NCBI GenBank assembly: GCA_035772405.1
Contig: JAYKKM010000126.1
Span: 124,001-188,000 of the forward strand
Direction of reading: 5' to 3'
Source of the DNA: Chrysogorgia sp. JL179-B06
Taxonomy: Eukaryota > Cnidaria > Anthozoa > Scleralcyonacea > Chrysogorgiidae
Length of the DNA stretch: 64,000 nt
Shown here: piece after piece, positions 1 through 14,036 of the stretch
Layout of the letters: every line of letters begins with the position of its first letter
Numbering within the stretch: the stretch's first letter is position 1
Program-made: the position numbers and the translations under genes
The notes under the pieces: model-generated
What the model saw: only the letters and a program-made list of their open reading frames with translations
Told to the model about the DNA's origin: nothing
Databases searched by the model: none

Positions 1-556
1 TGTATTGCATTGCTACATTGCATTGCATTACTACATTACATTGCATTGCTACATTCCATTGCATTGCTACATTACATTGCATTGCTACATTGCATTGCTT
101 TACTACATTGCATTGCATTTCTACATTGCATTGCATTGCTACATTTAATTGCTACATTGCTACATTGCATTGCTACATTGCAACATTGCATTGCTACATA
201 TTGCAAGATTGCATTGCTACATTGCAACATTGCATTGCTACATATTGCAACATTGCATTGCAACGTTGCAACATTGCATTGCTACATTGCAACATTGCAT
301 TGCTACATTGCAACATTGCATTGCTACATTGCAACATTGCATTGCTACATTGCATTGCTACATTGCAATATTGCATTGCTACATTGCAACATTACATTGC
401 TACATTGCAACATTGCATTGCTAAATTGGTACATTGCTACATTGCGTTGCTACATTGCTACATAGTATTGCTACATTGCTATATTATATTCATACATTGC
501 ATTGCTATATTGCTACATTGCAACATTGCATTTCTACATTGCAACATTGCATTGCT

Positions 557-2886
557 ACATTGATACATTGCATTGCAACGTTGCAACATTGCATTGATAC
601 ATTGCAACATTGCATTCCTACATATTGCATGATTGCATTGCTACATTGCAACATTGCATTGCTACATATTGCAACATTGCATTGCTACGTTGCAACATTG
701 CATTGCTACGTTGCAACATTGCATTGCTACATTGCAACATTGCATTGCTACATTGCATTGCTACATTGCAATATTGCATTGCTACATTGTAACATTACAT
801 TGCTATATTGCAACATTGCATTGCTAAATTGGTACATTGCTACATTGCGTTGCTACAATGCTACATAGTATTGCTACATTGCTATATTATATTCATACAT
901 TGCATTGCTATATTGCTACATTGCAACATTGCATTGCTACATTGCAACATTGCATTGCTACATTGCAACATTGCATTGCTACATTGCTACATTGCATTGC
1001 TAGATTGCAACATTGCATTGCTACATTGTATTGCTACATTGCATTGCTACATTGCAATATTGCATTGCTACATTGCAACATTGCATTGCTACATTGCTAC
1101 ATTGCTACATTGTTACATTGCGTTGCTACATTGCTACATTGCTACATTGCTACATTGCTACATAGTATTGCTACATTGCTATATTATATTGCTACATTGC
1201 AACATTGCATTGCTACATTGCAACATTGCATTGCTACATTGCAACATTGCATTGCTACATTGCAACATTGCATTGCTACATTGCAACATTGCATTGCTAC
1301 ATATTGCAAGATTGCATTGCTACATTGCAACATTGCATTGCTACATTGCAACATTGCATTGCTACATTGCAACATTGCATTTCTACATTGGTACATTGCT
1401 ACATTGCAATATTGCATTGCTACATTGCAACATTGCATTGCTACATTGCAATATTGCATTGCTAAATTGCAACATTGCATTGCTACATTGCAACATTGCA
1501 TTGCTACATTGCAACATTGCATTGCTACATTGCAACGTTGCATTGCTACATTGCAACGTTGCATTGCCACATTGCAACGTTGCATTGCTACATTGCAACA
1601 TTGCATTGCTACATTGCAACGTTGCATTGCTACATTGCAACGTTGCATTGCTACATTGCAACGTTGCATTGCTACATTGCAACATTGCATTGCTACATAT
1701 TGCAACATTGCATTGCTACATTGCAACATTGCATTGCTACATTGCAACATTGCATTGCTACATATTGCAAGATTGCATTGCTACATTGCAACATTGCATT
1801 GCTACATATTGCAACATTGCATTGCAACGTTGCAACATTGCATTGCTACATTGCAACATTGCATTGCTACATTGCAACATTGCATTGCTACATTGCAACA
1901 TTGCATTGCTACATTGCATTGCTACATTGCAATATTGCATTGCTACATTGCAACATTACATTGCTACATTGCAACATTGCATTGCTAAATTGGTACATTG
2001 CTACATTGCGTTGCTACATTGCTACATAGTATTGCTACATTGCTATATTATATTCATACATTGCATTGCTATATTGCCACATTGCAACATTGCATTTCAA
2101 CATTGCAACATTGCATTGCTACATTGATACATTGCATTGCAACGTTGCAACATTGCATTGCTACATTGCAACATTGCATTCCTACATATTGCATGATTGC
2201 ATTGCTACATTGCAACATTGCATTGCTACATATTGCAACATTGCATTGCTACGTTGCAACATTGCATTGCTACATTGCAACATTGCATTGCTACATTGCA
2301 ACATTGCATTGCTACATTGCATTGCTACATTGCAATATTGCATTGCTACATTGCAACATTACATTGCTATATTGCAACATTGCATTGCTAAATTGGTACA
2401 TTGCTACATTGCGTTGCTACATTGCTACATAGTATTGCTACATTGCTATATTATATTCATACATTGCATTGCTATATTGCTACATTGCAACATTGCATTG
2501 CTACATTGCAACATTGCATTGCTACATTGCAACATTGCATTGCTACATTGCTACATTGCATTGCTAGATTGCAACATTGCATTGCTACATTGTATTGCTA
2601 CATTGCATTGCTACATTGCAATATTGCATTGCTACATTGCAACATTGCATTGCTACATTGCTACATTGCTACATTGTTACATTGCGTTGCTACATTGCTA
2701 CATTGCTACATTGCTACATTGCTACATAGTATTGCTACATTGCTATATTATATTGCTACATTGCATTGCTATATTGCTACATTGCAACATTGCATTGCTA
2801 CATTGCAACATTGCATTGCTACATTGCAACATTGCATTGCTACATTGCAACATTGCATTGCTACATATTGCAAGATTGCATTGCTA
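557..2886. repeat. 2329-bp higher-order repeat, copy 1
   Basis: A long segment of satellite starting near the marker TGATACATTGCATTGC (561) recurs 2329 bp downstream, apparently without indels. Landmarks at 837, 1184, 1475 and 2066 reappear at 3166, 3513, 3804 and 4395, all with the same offset. Inside the unit, a shorter and less exact segment repeats at about 1564 bp (434-868 resembles 1998-2432), so the unit is itself nested. The ends are approximate, because the flanking sequence is the same satellite. Confidence 0.88.
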
Positions 2887-5215
2887 CATTGATACATTGC
2901 ATTGCAACGTTGCAACATTGCATTGATACATTGCAACATTGCATTCCTACATATTGCATGATTGCATTGCTACATTGCAACATTGCATTGCTACATATTG
3001 CAACATTGCATTGCTACGTTGCAACATTGCATTGCTACGTTGCAACATTGCATTGCTACATTGCAACATTGCATTGCTACATTGCATTGCTACATTGCAA
3101 TATTGCATTGCTACATTGTAACATTACATTGCTATATTGCAACATTGCATTGCTAAATTGGTACATTGCTACATTGCGTTGCTACAATGCTACATAGTAT
3201 TGCTACATTGCTATATTATATTCATACATTGCATTGCTATATTGCTACATTGCAACATTGCATTGCTACATTGCAACATTGCATTGCTACATTGCAACAT
3301 TGCATTGCTACATTGCTACATTGCATTGCTAGATTGCAACATTGCATTGCTACATTGTATTGCTACATTGCATTGCTACATTGCAATATTGCATTGCTAC
3401 ATTGCAACATTGCATTGCTACATTGCTACATTGCTACATTGTTACATTGCGTTGCTACATTGCTACATTGCTACATTGCTACATTGCTACATAGTATTGC
3501 TACATTGCTATATTATATTGCTACATTGCAACATTGCATTGCTACATTGCAACATTGCATTGCTACATTGCAACATTGCATTGCTACATTGCAACATTGC
3601 ATTGCTACATTGCAACATTGCATTGCTACATATTGCAAGATTGCATTGCTACATTGCAACATTGCATTGCTACATTGCAACATTGCATTGCTACATTGCA
3701 ACATTGCATTTCTACATTGGTACATTGCTACATTGCAATATTGCATTGCTACATTGCAACATTGCATTGCTACATTGCAATATTGCATTGCTAAATTGCA
3801 ACATTGCATTGCTACATTGCAACATTGCATTGCTACATTGCAACATTGCATTGCTACATTGCAACGTTGCATTGCTACATTGCAACGTTGCATTGCCACA
3901 TTGCAACGTTGCATTGCTACATTGCAACATTGCATTGCTACATTGCAACGTTGCATTGCTACATTGCAACGTTGCATTGCTACATTGCAACGTTGCATTG
4001 CTACATTGCAACATTGCATTGCTACATATTGCAACATTGCATTGCTACATTGCAACATTGCATTGCTACATTGCAACATTGCATTGCTACATATTGCAAG
4101 ATTGCATTGCTACATTGCAACATTGCATTGCTACATATTGCAACATTGCATTGCAACGTTGCAACATTGCATTGCTACATTGCAACATTGCATTGCTACA
4201 TTGCAACATTGCATTGCTACATTGCAACATTGCATTGCTACATTGCATTGCTACATTGCAATATTGCATTGCTACATTGCAACATTACATTGCTACATTG
4301 CAACATTGCATTGCTAAATTGGTACATTGCTACATTGCGTTGCTACATTGCTACATAGTATTGCTACATTGCTATATTATATTCATACATTGCATTGCTA
4401 TATTGCCACATTGCAACATTGCATTTCAACATTGCAACATTGCATTGCTACATTGATACATTGCATTGCAACGTTGCAACATTGCATTGCTACATTGCAA
4501 CATTGCATTCCTACATATTGCATGATTGCATTGCTACATTGCAACATTGCATTGCTACATATTGCAACATTGCATTGCTACGTTGCAACATTGCATTGCT
4601 ACATTGCAACATTGCATTGCTACATTGCAACATTGCATTGCTACATTGCATTGCTACATTGCAATATTGCATTGCTACATTGCAACATTACATTGCTATA
4701 TTGCAACATTGCATTGCTAAATTGGTACATTGCTACATTGCGTTGCTACATTGCTACATAGTATTGCTACATTGCTATATTATATTCATACATTGCATTG
4801 CTATATTGCTACATTGCAACATTGCATTGCTACATTGCAACATTGCATTGCTACATTGCAACATTGCATTGCTACATTGCTACATTGCATTGCTAGATTG
4901 CAACATTGCATTGCTACATTGTATTGCTACATTGCATTGCTACATTGCAATATTGCATTGCTACATTGCAACATTGCATTGCTACATTGCTACATTGCTA
5001 CATTGTTACATTGCGTTGCTACATTGCTACATTGCTACATTGCTACATTGCTACATAGTATTGCTACATTGCTATATTATATTGCTACATTGCATTGCTA
5101 TATTGCTACATTGCAACATTGCATTGCTACATTGCAACATTGCATTGCTACATTGCAACATTGCATTGCTACATTGCAACATTGCATTGCTACATATTGC
5201 AAGATTGCATTGCTA
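2887..5215. repeat. 2329-bp higher-order repeat, copy 2
   Basis: Second copy of the higher-order unit. It appears almost base-identical to copy 1 in the stretches I compared by eye, including rare single-base variants such as TTGCCACATTGC and CTAAATTGGTAC. It diverges after about 5215, where copy 1 reads into the TGATACATTGC landmark and copy 2 continues with ordinary 21-bp units. Such identity implies recent unequal exchange or a recent duplication, or an assembly duplication. Confidence 0.88.
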
Positions 5216-5509
5216 CATTGCAACATTGCATTGCTACATTGCAACATTGCATAACTACATTGCAACATTGCATTGCAACATTGCATTGCTACATTGCAAC
5301 ATTGCATTGCTACATTGCAACATTGCATTGCTACATTGCAACATTGCATTGCTACATTGCAACATTGCATTGCTACATTGCAACATTGCATTGCTACATT
5401 GCATTGCTACATTGCAATATTGCATTGCTACATTGCAACATTACATTGCTACATTGCAACATTGCATTTCTAAATTGGTACATTGCTACATTGCGTTGCT
5501 ACATTGCTA

Positions 5510-8300
5510 CATAGTATTGCTACATTGCAATATTAAATTCATACATTGCATTGCTATATTGCTACATTGCAACATTGCATTGCTACATTGCAACATTGTA
5601 TTGCTACATTGCAACATTGCATTGCTATATTGCTACTTTGCATTGCTAGATTGCAACATTGCATTGCTACATTGTATTGCTACATTGCATTGCTACATTG
5701 CAATATTGCATTGCTACATTGCAACATTGCATTGCTACATTGCAATATTGCATTGCTACATTGCTACATTGCTACATTGCATTGCTAAATTGCAACATTG
5801 CATTGCAACATTGCAACATTGCATTGCTACATTGAAACATTGCATTGCTACATTGCAACGTTGTATTGCTACATTGCAACTTTGCATTGCTACATATTGC
5901 AACATTGCATTGCTACGTATTGCAACATTGCATTGCTACATTGCAACATTGCATTGCTACATTGCAACATTGCATTGCTACATTGCAACGTTGCATTGCT
6001 ACATTGCAAAGTTGCATTGCTACATTGCAACATTGCATTGCTACATTGGAACATTGCATTGCTACATTGCAACATTGCATTGCCACATTGCAACATTGCA
6101 TTGCTACATTGCATTGCTACATTGCAACGTTGCATTGCTACATTGCAACGTTGCATTGCTACATTACATTGCTTTGCAACATTGTATTGCATTTCTACAT
6201 TGCATTGCATTACTACATTACTTTGCATTGCTACATTGCATTGCATTGCTACATTGCATTGCTTTACTACATTGCATTGCATTGCTACATTGCATTGCAT
6301 CGCCACATTGCATTGCTACATTGCTACATTGCATTGCTACATTGCATTGCTACATATTGCAACATTGTATTGCTACATTGCAACATTGCATTGCTACATT
6401 GCAACGTTGCATTGCTACATTACATTGCTTTGCCACATTGTATTGCATTGCTACATTGCATTGAATTACTACATTACATTGCATTGCTACATTGCATTGC
6501 ATTGCACATTACATTGCATTGCTACATTGCATTTCATTGCTACATTGCATTGATACATTGCATTGCTACATTGCATTGATACATTGCATTGCTACATTGC
6601 ATTGCTACATATTGCAACATTGCATTGCTACATTGTAACATTGCATTGCTACATTGCTACATTGCTACATTGCAATATTGCATTGCTACATTGCAACATT
6701 GCATTGCTACATTGCAACATTGCTACATTGCAATATTGCATTGCTACATTGCAACATTGCATTGCTACATTGCAATATTGCTTTGCTACATTGCTACATT
6801 GCTACATTGCGTTTCTACATTGCTACATAGTATTGCTACATTGCTATATTATATTGCTACATTGCATTGCTATATTGCTACATTGCAACATTGCATTGCT
6901 ACATTGCAACATTGCATTGCTACATTGCAACATTGCATTGCTACATTGCAACGTTGCATTGCTACATTGCAACATTGCATTGCTACATATTGCAACATTG
7001 CAGTGCTACATTGCAACATTGCATTGCTACATTGCAACATTGCATTGCTACATTGCAACATTGCATTGCTACATTGCATTGCTACATTGCAATATTGCAT
7101 TGCTACATTGCAACATTACATTGCTACATTGCAACATTGCATTGCTAAATTGGTACATTGCTACATTGCGTTGCTACATTGCTAGATAGTATTGCTACAT
7201 TGCAATATTATATTCATACATTGCATTGCTATATTGCTACATTGCTACATTGCATTGCTACATTGCAACATTGTATTGCTACATTGCAACATTGCATTGC
7301 TATATTGCTACTTTGCATTGCTAGATTGCAACATTGCATTGCTACATTGTATTGCTGCATTGCATTGCTACATTGCAATATTGCATTGCTACATTGCAAC
7401 ATTGCATTACTACATTGCAATATTGCATTGCTACATTGCTACATTGCTACATTGCGTTGCTACATTGCTACATTGCGTTGCTACATTGCTACATAGTATT
7501 GCTACATTGCTATATTATATTGATACATTGCATTGCTATATTGCTACATTGCATTGCTAAATTGCAACATTGCATTGCTACATTGCAACATTGCATTGCT
7601 ACATTGAAACATTGCATTGCTACATTGCAACGTTGTATTGCTACATTGCAACTTTGCATTGCTACGTATTGCAACATTGCATTGCTACGTATTGCAACAT
7701 TGCATTGCTACATTGCAACGTTGCATTGCTACATTGCAAAGTTGCATTGCTACATTGCAACATTGCATTGCTACATTGCAACATTGCATTGCCACATTGC
7801 AACATTGCATTGCTACATTGCATTGCTACATTGCAACGTTGCATTGCTACGTTGCAACGTTGCATTGATACATTGCAACGTTGCATTGCTACATTACATT
7901 GCTTTGCTACATTGTATTGCATTTCTACATTGCATTGCATTACTACATTACTTTGCATTGCTACATTGCATTGCATTGCTACATTGCATTGCTTTACTAC
8001 ATTGCATTGCATTGCTACATTGCATTGCATTGCTACATTGCATTGCTACATTGCTACATTGCATTGCTACATTGCATTGCTACATATTGCAACATTGTAT
8101 TGCTACATTGCAACATTGCATTGCTACATTGCAACGTTGCATTGCTACATTACATTGCTTTGCCACATTGTATTGCATTGCTACATTGCATTGCATTGCT
8201 ACATTGCATTGCATTGCTACATTGCATTGCATTGCACATTACATTGCATTGCTACATTGCATTTCATTGCTACATTGCATTGATACATTGCATTGCTACA
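5510..8300. repeat. Imperfect duplication of about 1.7 kb in the satellite
   Basis: Segment 5510-6560 resembles 7189-8300. Shared landmarks are the TTGCTACTTTGCATTGCTAG site (about 5630 and 7308), the AACTTTGC variant (5879 and 7651) and the switch from 21-bp to 18-bp units after ATTACATTGCTTTGC (6163 and 7895). Offsets drift between about 1680 and 1772 bp, so indels have built up. This pair is older than the 2329-bp pair. The region between and after (6560-7188, 8300-9196) is the same satellite in other arrangements. Confidence 0.7.
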
Positions 8301-9196
8301 TTACATTGGTACATATTGCAACATTGCATTGCTACATTGCAACATTGCTACATTGCAATATTGCATTGCTACATTGCAACATTGCATTGCTACATTGCAA
8401 AATTGCTACATTGCAATATTGCATTGCTACATTGCAACATTGCATTGCTATATTGCTACATTGCGTTTCTACATTGCTACATAGTATTGCTACATTGCTA
8501 TATTATATTGCTACATTGCATTGCTATATTGCTACATTGCAACATTGCATTGCTACATTGCAACATTGCATTGCTACATATTGCAACATTGCATTGCTAC
8601 ATATTGCAACATTGCATTGCTACATTGCAACATTGCATTGCTACATTGCAACATTGCATTGCTACATTGCAACAAAGCATTGCTACATTGCAATGTTGCA
8701 TTGCTACATTGCAACATTGCATTGCTACATTGCAACATTGCATTGCTACATTGCAACATTGCATTGCTACATTGCAACATTGCAACATTGCATTGCTACA
8801 TTGCATTGCATTACTACATTACATTGCATTGCTACATTGCATTGCATTGCTACATTACATTGCATTGCTACATTGTATTTCATTGCTACATTACATTGCA
8901 TTGCTACATTGCATTGCATTGCTACATTACATTGCATTGCTACATTGCATTGCTTTACTACATTGCATTGCATTGCTACATTGCATTGCATTGCTACATT
9001 TAATTTCTACATTGCTACATTGCATTGCTACATTTCATTGCTACATATTGCAACATTGCATTGCTACATTGCAACATTGCATTGCTACATTGCATTGCAT
9101 TACTACATTGCATTGCATTGCTACATTACATTGCATTGCTACATTGTATTTTATTGCTACATTGCATTGCATTGCTACATTGCATTGCATTGCTAC

Positions 9197-10144
9197 ACGC
9201 GAGTTGGATGAGCGACAACCATCTTACACTCAACCTAAAGAAAGGAAAAACAGAATTTATTTTGTATGGAACTGCGAAAAAACTCAGTAATGAATCTTAC
9301 AAGATCAATGTAAGCATAAACGGAGAGAAGGTGAATGAAGCAACACAATATAAGTACCTGGGAATAACTTTGGACCAACACTTAAATCTGCATGAGTATT
9401 TGGCCACAGTTTACAAGAAAGTATCCTCGAGGCTCAAGCTATTGAAGCGTGTCAGATCCAACTTAACTTCTGAAATAGCTGGGAAAATATATCATAGCAT
9501 GATCCAACCAATAGTTACTTATTGTCCAATAGTTCACCTGGGACTTCCAACCTATCTGAAAGTCAAACTTCAGGCAATAAAAGACCGTGGGAAACAAATT
9601 GTATGCTCCAAGCAAACGACAACTGAATGGAAACAAATTGCTGACATTATCAACGAGCAGATCATGATAGATGTCCATAAATCTTTACAACGTGTATCTC
9701 CACGCAAATTCCATAGCTACTTTAAAGTACTCCAACATGGAAAGAACACGAGAGAAGATGGATGTTCCCTCGTTATACCACGTGTAAAAACTGAAGCTGA
9801 AAGGAAGACCTTCAAATTTCAAGGAAACTTATTGTTTAACGGGCTTCCAAAAGACCTGAAGGCTGAAAAATCCATTGTTATTTTTAAACATAAATTAACG
9901 GCTGTACGTAAATAATGTGTAAATAATGTTTAAACGCTCTCTTGTGTACTACATATCGTTTCATATTATGACTTTTTAGTGACCTTTGTATTGTAATATT
10001 ATCAATCAATTAAGTGTTTTTATTTTTTATATTTATCTTATTTGTACATACAGGTCCTTGTAGGATACCAGCAATTTGATTGATCAATAGCTGAACAAGT
10101 TTAACTTGTATAATTATAGAATATAATAATAATAATAATAATAA
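9197..10144 (+). mobile_element. 5'-truncated CR1/jockey-type LINE in the satellite
   Basis: The satellite breaks off at 9196 and resumes at 10145 with the same words. The insert starts inside an ORF2 C-terminus and continues into a 3' UTR of about 225 bp. It ends in an (AAT)n tail at 10127-10144. The tail region carries CAGGTCCTTG and CTGAACAAG, also present at the end of the LINE near 23.6 kb, so the two belong to related families. 5' truncation is usual for target-primed LINE insertion. The target-site duplication cannot be told from satellite. Confidence 0.85.
9202..9915 (+). pseudogene. LINE ORF2 C-terminal fragment (after the RT active site)
   Basis: The frame is open for about 238 codons and stops at TAA. 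It begins just downstream of the reverse transcriptase YADD region: the fragment opens with WMSDNHLTLNLKKGKTEFIL, typical of the segment after the catalytic aspartates in CR1/jockey-type RTs. It continues with the thumb-like YKYLGITLD motif and a Cys-poor C-terminal region. There is no RT palm or endonuclease, so it is inactive. An upstream satellite frame runs into it by chance and gives an artificial longer ORF. The open frame and lack of stops suggest a fairly young copy. Confidence 0.8.
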
Positions 10145-13100
10145 TTGCTACATTGCAACATTGCATTGCTAGATTGCAACGTTGCATTGCTACATTACAT
10201 TGCTTTGCTACATTGTATTGCATTGCTACATTGCATTGCATTACTACATTACATTGCATTGCTACATTGCATTGCATTGCTACATTACATTGCATTGCTA
10301 CATTGCATTTCATTGCTACATTGCATTTCATTGCTCCATTGCATTGCATTGCTCCATTGCATTGCTACATTGCCACATTGCATTGCTTCATTGCATTTAT
10401 ACATATTGCAACATTGCATTGCTACATTGCTACATTGCATTGCTACATTGCTACATTGCTACATTGCAATATTGCATTGCTACATTGCAACATTGCATTG
10501 ATACATTGCAATATTGCATTGCTACATTGCTACATTGCGTTTCTACATTGCTACATAGTATTGCTACATTGCTATATTATATTGCTACATTGTATTGCTA
10601 TATTGCTACATTGCATTGCTATATTGCTACATTGCAACATTGCATTGCTACATTGCAACATTGCATTGCTACATTGCAACATTGCATTGCTATATTGCAA
10701 CATTGAATTGCTACATTGCAACGTTGCATTGCTACATTGCAACATTGGATTGCTACATTGCAACGTTGCATTGCTACATACTGCATTGCTACATTGCATT
10801 GCTACATTGCAACATTGTATTGCTACATTGCAACGTTGCATTGCTACATTGCAACATTGCATTGCTATATATTGCAACATTGCATTGCTACATTGCAACA
10901 TTGCATTGCTTCATTGCAACATTGCATTGCTACATTGCAACATTGCATTGCTACATTGCAACATTGCATTGCTACATTGCAACATTGCATTGCTACATTG
11001 CAACATTGCATTGCTACATTGCAACATTGCATTGCTACATTGTATTGCATTGCTACATTGCATTGCATTGCTACATTGCATTGCATTACTACATTGCATT
11101 GCATTGCTACATTGCTACATTACCTTTCTACATTGCTACATAGTATTGCTACATTGCAACATTGCATTGCTACATTGCAACATTGCATTGCTACATTGCA
11201 ACGTTGGATTGCTACATTGCAACGTTGCATTGCTACATTGCAACGTTGCATTGCTACATATTGTAACATTGCATTGCTACATATTGCAACATTGCATTGC
11301 TACATATTGCAACATTGCATTGCTACATTGCAACATTGCATTGCTACATTGCAACGTTGCATTGCTACATTGCAACGTTGCATTGCTACATTGCAACGTT
11401 GCATTGCTACATTGCTACATTGCATTGCTACATTGCTACATTGCATTGCTACATATTGCAACATTGCATTGCTACATATTGCAACATTGCATTGCTACAT
11501 ATTGCAACATTGCATTGCTACATATTGCAACATTGCATTGCTACATTGCAACATTGCATTGCTACATTGCAACATTGCATTGCTACATTGCTACATTGCA
11601 ACATTGCATTGCTACATTGCAACATTGCATTTCTACATTGCAACATTGCATTTTTACATTGCAACATTGCATTGCTACATTGCAACATTGCATTGCTACA
11701 TTGCAACGTTGTATTGCTACGTTGCAACGTTGCATTGCTACGTTGCAACGTTGCATTGCTACGTTGCAACGTTGCATTGCTACATTGCAACGTTGCATTG
11801 CTACATTACATTGCATTGCTACATTGTATTGCATTGCTACATTGCATTGCATTGCCACATTGCATTGCATTACTACATTGCATTGCATTGCTACATTGCT
11901 ACATTGCTACATTACGTTTCTACATTGCTACATAGTATTGCTACATTGCTATATTATATTGCTACATTGCATTGCTATATTGCGACATTGCATTGCTATA
12001 TTGCTACATTGCAACATTGCATTGCTACATTGCAACATTGCATTGCTACATTGCAACATTGCATTGCTACATTGCAACGTTGCATTGCTACATTGCAACG
12101 TTGCATTGCTACATTGCAACGTTGCATTGCTACATTGCATTGCAACATTGGATTGCTACATTGCAACGTTGCATTGCTACATATTGCATTGCTACATTGC
12201 AACGTTGTATTGCTACATTGCAACGTTGCATTGCTACATTGCAACGTTGCATTGCTACATTGCTACGTTGCATTGCTACATTGTAACGTTGCATTGCTAC
12301 ATTGCAACATTGCATTGCTACATATTGCAACATTGCATTGCATTGCTACATATTGCAACATTGCATTGCTACATTGCAACATTGCATTGCTACATTGCAA
12401 CATTGCATTTCTACATTGCAACATTGCATTGCTACATATTGCAACATTGCATTGCTACGTTGCATTGCTACATTGCAACATTGCATTGCTACATTGCAAC
12501 ATTGCATTGCTACATTGCAACATTGCATTGCTACATTGCAACATTGCATTTCTACATTGCAACGTTGCATTGCTACATATTGCAACATTGCATTGCTACA
12601 TATTGCAACATTGCATTGCTACATATTGCAACATTGCATTGCTGCATTGCAACATTGCATTGCTGCATTGCAACATTGCATTGCTACATTGCAACATTGC
12701 ATTGCTACATTGCAACATTGCATTGCTACATTGCAACATTGCATTGCTACATTGCAACATTGCATTGCTACATTGCAACATTGCATTTTTACATTGCAAC
12801 ATTGCATTTTACATTTTACGTTGCATTGCTACATTGCAACGTAGCATTGCTACATTGTATTGCATTACTACATTGCATTGCATTGCTACATTGTATTGCA
12901 TTGCTACATTGCATTGCATTGCCACATTACATTGCATTGCTACATTGCATGGCTTTACTACATTGCATTGCATTGCTACATTGCATTGCATTGCTACATT
13001 GCATTTCATTGCTACATTGCATTTCATTGCTACATTGCATTTCATTAGCTACATTGCATTTCATTGCTACATTGCATTGCATTGCTACATTGCATTGCTA

Positions 13101-13314
13101 CATTGCTACATTGCATTGCTACATTGCTACATTGCATTGCTACATTGCTACATTGCATTGCTACATTGCTACATTGCAGTGCTACATTGCTTCATTGCAG
13201 TGCTACATTACTTTGCATTGCATTGCTACATTGCATTGCATTGCATTGCTACATTGATTTGCATTGCTACATTGCATTTCTACATTGCATTGCTACATTG
13301 CATTGCTACATTGC
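10145..13314. repeat. Modular satellite array, block B1
   Basis: Same pentamer and octamer words as block A, with more ATTGCAACGTTGC variants and more ATATTGCAAC junctions. The 18-bp type dominates near 10190-10360, 11800-11890 and 12840-13310. A very long open frame (about 1034 codons from 10153) crosses it as a result of its three-multiple unit length. The block ends sharply at GCCGTTTGAAATTTGG, where non-satellite sequence starts. Confidence 0.95.
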
Positions 13315-14036
13315 CGTTTGAAATTTGGATTGTTTTCTCAAATGCTCTTGTCGTTTCCTCAAAGCTGCCTTTAAACTTTTCCTTTTCGGAAAGGTATCTG
13401 TCTATTAATTACAAGGTAAGAAGTGGTGTCAAAGCTCTGACGTTCCCAATCTTGCATAAATCTATTTCAATCGATCTGTATCTGAAACAAATCTCCAAGA
13501 CTCCAACTGAGCTACTTCGCTCCTGTGACATCGGTTTGATGTCATCGGTGTGACACTTTTTTAGGTGTTTTTCAACATCTTGTTTTATTTTATTTTGTTA
13601 AGGAAACGAAGTTTGCTCACGCTATCGAGACTTTCTATACAACGAACGTTTTGGGCAGACCAAAGCCAGCGGTCTGACTGAGCGTCAAGTGTTACGCTCT
13701 CTATTGAAATATTATTGAGAAATATTAAGAAACTATTGGAAAATTATTGAGAAACTACTGAGAACTGAAAGTCTTGAAATCTGCTGTATTAAACTTGTGA
13801 AGTGGGGAACGAGAACGTCGTTTGTTCGTGAAACACACGTTTTTTTGTTATTGCCAAATACTTTAAAATGGGCGTTACATTAGAATAATATCGATCAAGA
13901 ATCGGCTGTCACAGCATATTTATGGGAGGTAAAGATAACGAACGTCGTTTAAAAGGGTCGTTTTTTAATACAATGTTAATAATGTTTTATTTACACGTGT
14001 TTCACTTGCCAACATTAAAACGTGTAGTTGAGCAAT
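13315..14036 (+). repeat. Duplicated Helitron 5'-region segment, copy 1
   Basis: Non-satellite sequence, almost identical to 16174-16894 (for example one base lost in the TTTTCGGAAAGG region and C/T changes near 13395 and 13530). It contains a short open stretch (13322-13553) of unknown meaning, then AT-rich non-coding sequence. It ends with the first 38 or so codons of the Helitron N-terminal frame, starting at ATG 13922. That frame is cut at 14036 and reads straight into satellite, giving a chimeric open frame to 15703. I infer that the fusion is accidental. Confidence 0.85.

Larger units (their letters stand above)
1..9196. repeat. Modular satellite array, block A
   Basis: The whole block is made from a few short words: the pentamer ATTGC and the octamers ATTGCTAC and ATTGCAAC. 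Pentamer plus octamer gives a 13-mer (ATTGCATTGCTAC). The 13-mer plus ATTGCAAC gives the commonest 21-bp unit. An extra pentamer gives 18-bp units, common at 1-130, 6170-6300, 7900-8040 and 8800-9000. Because 21 and 18 are multiples of three and the unit lacks most stops, long reading frames of Cys/His-rich heptapeptides run through it. These frames are a by-product of the repeat and I do not call them genes. Recurrent landmarks such as ACATAGTATTGC and TATATTATATT mark higher-order units. The block continues past the left edge of the window. Confidence 0.97.

Noticed and set aside
1..9196. CRISPR array or telomere
   Set aside because: Units are too short and have no unique spacers, and no TTAGGG-type unit is present; the host is a eukaryote.
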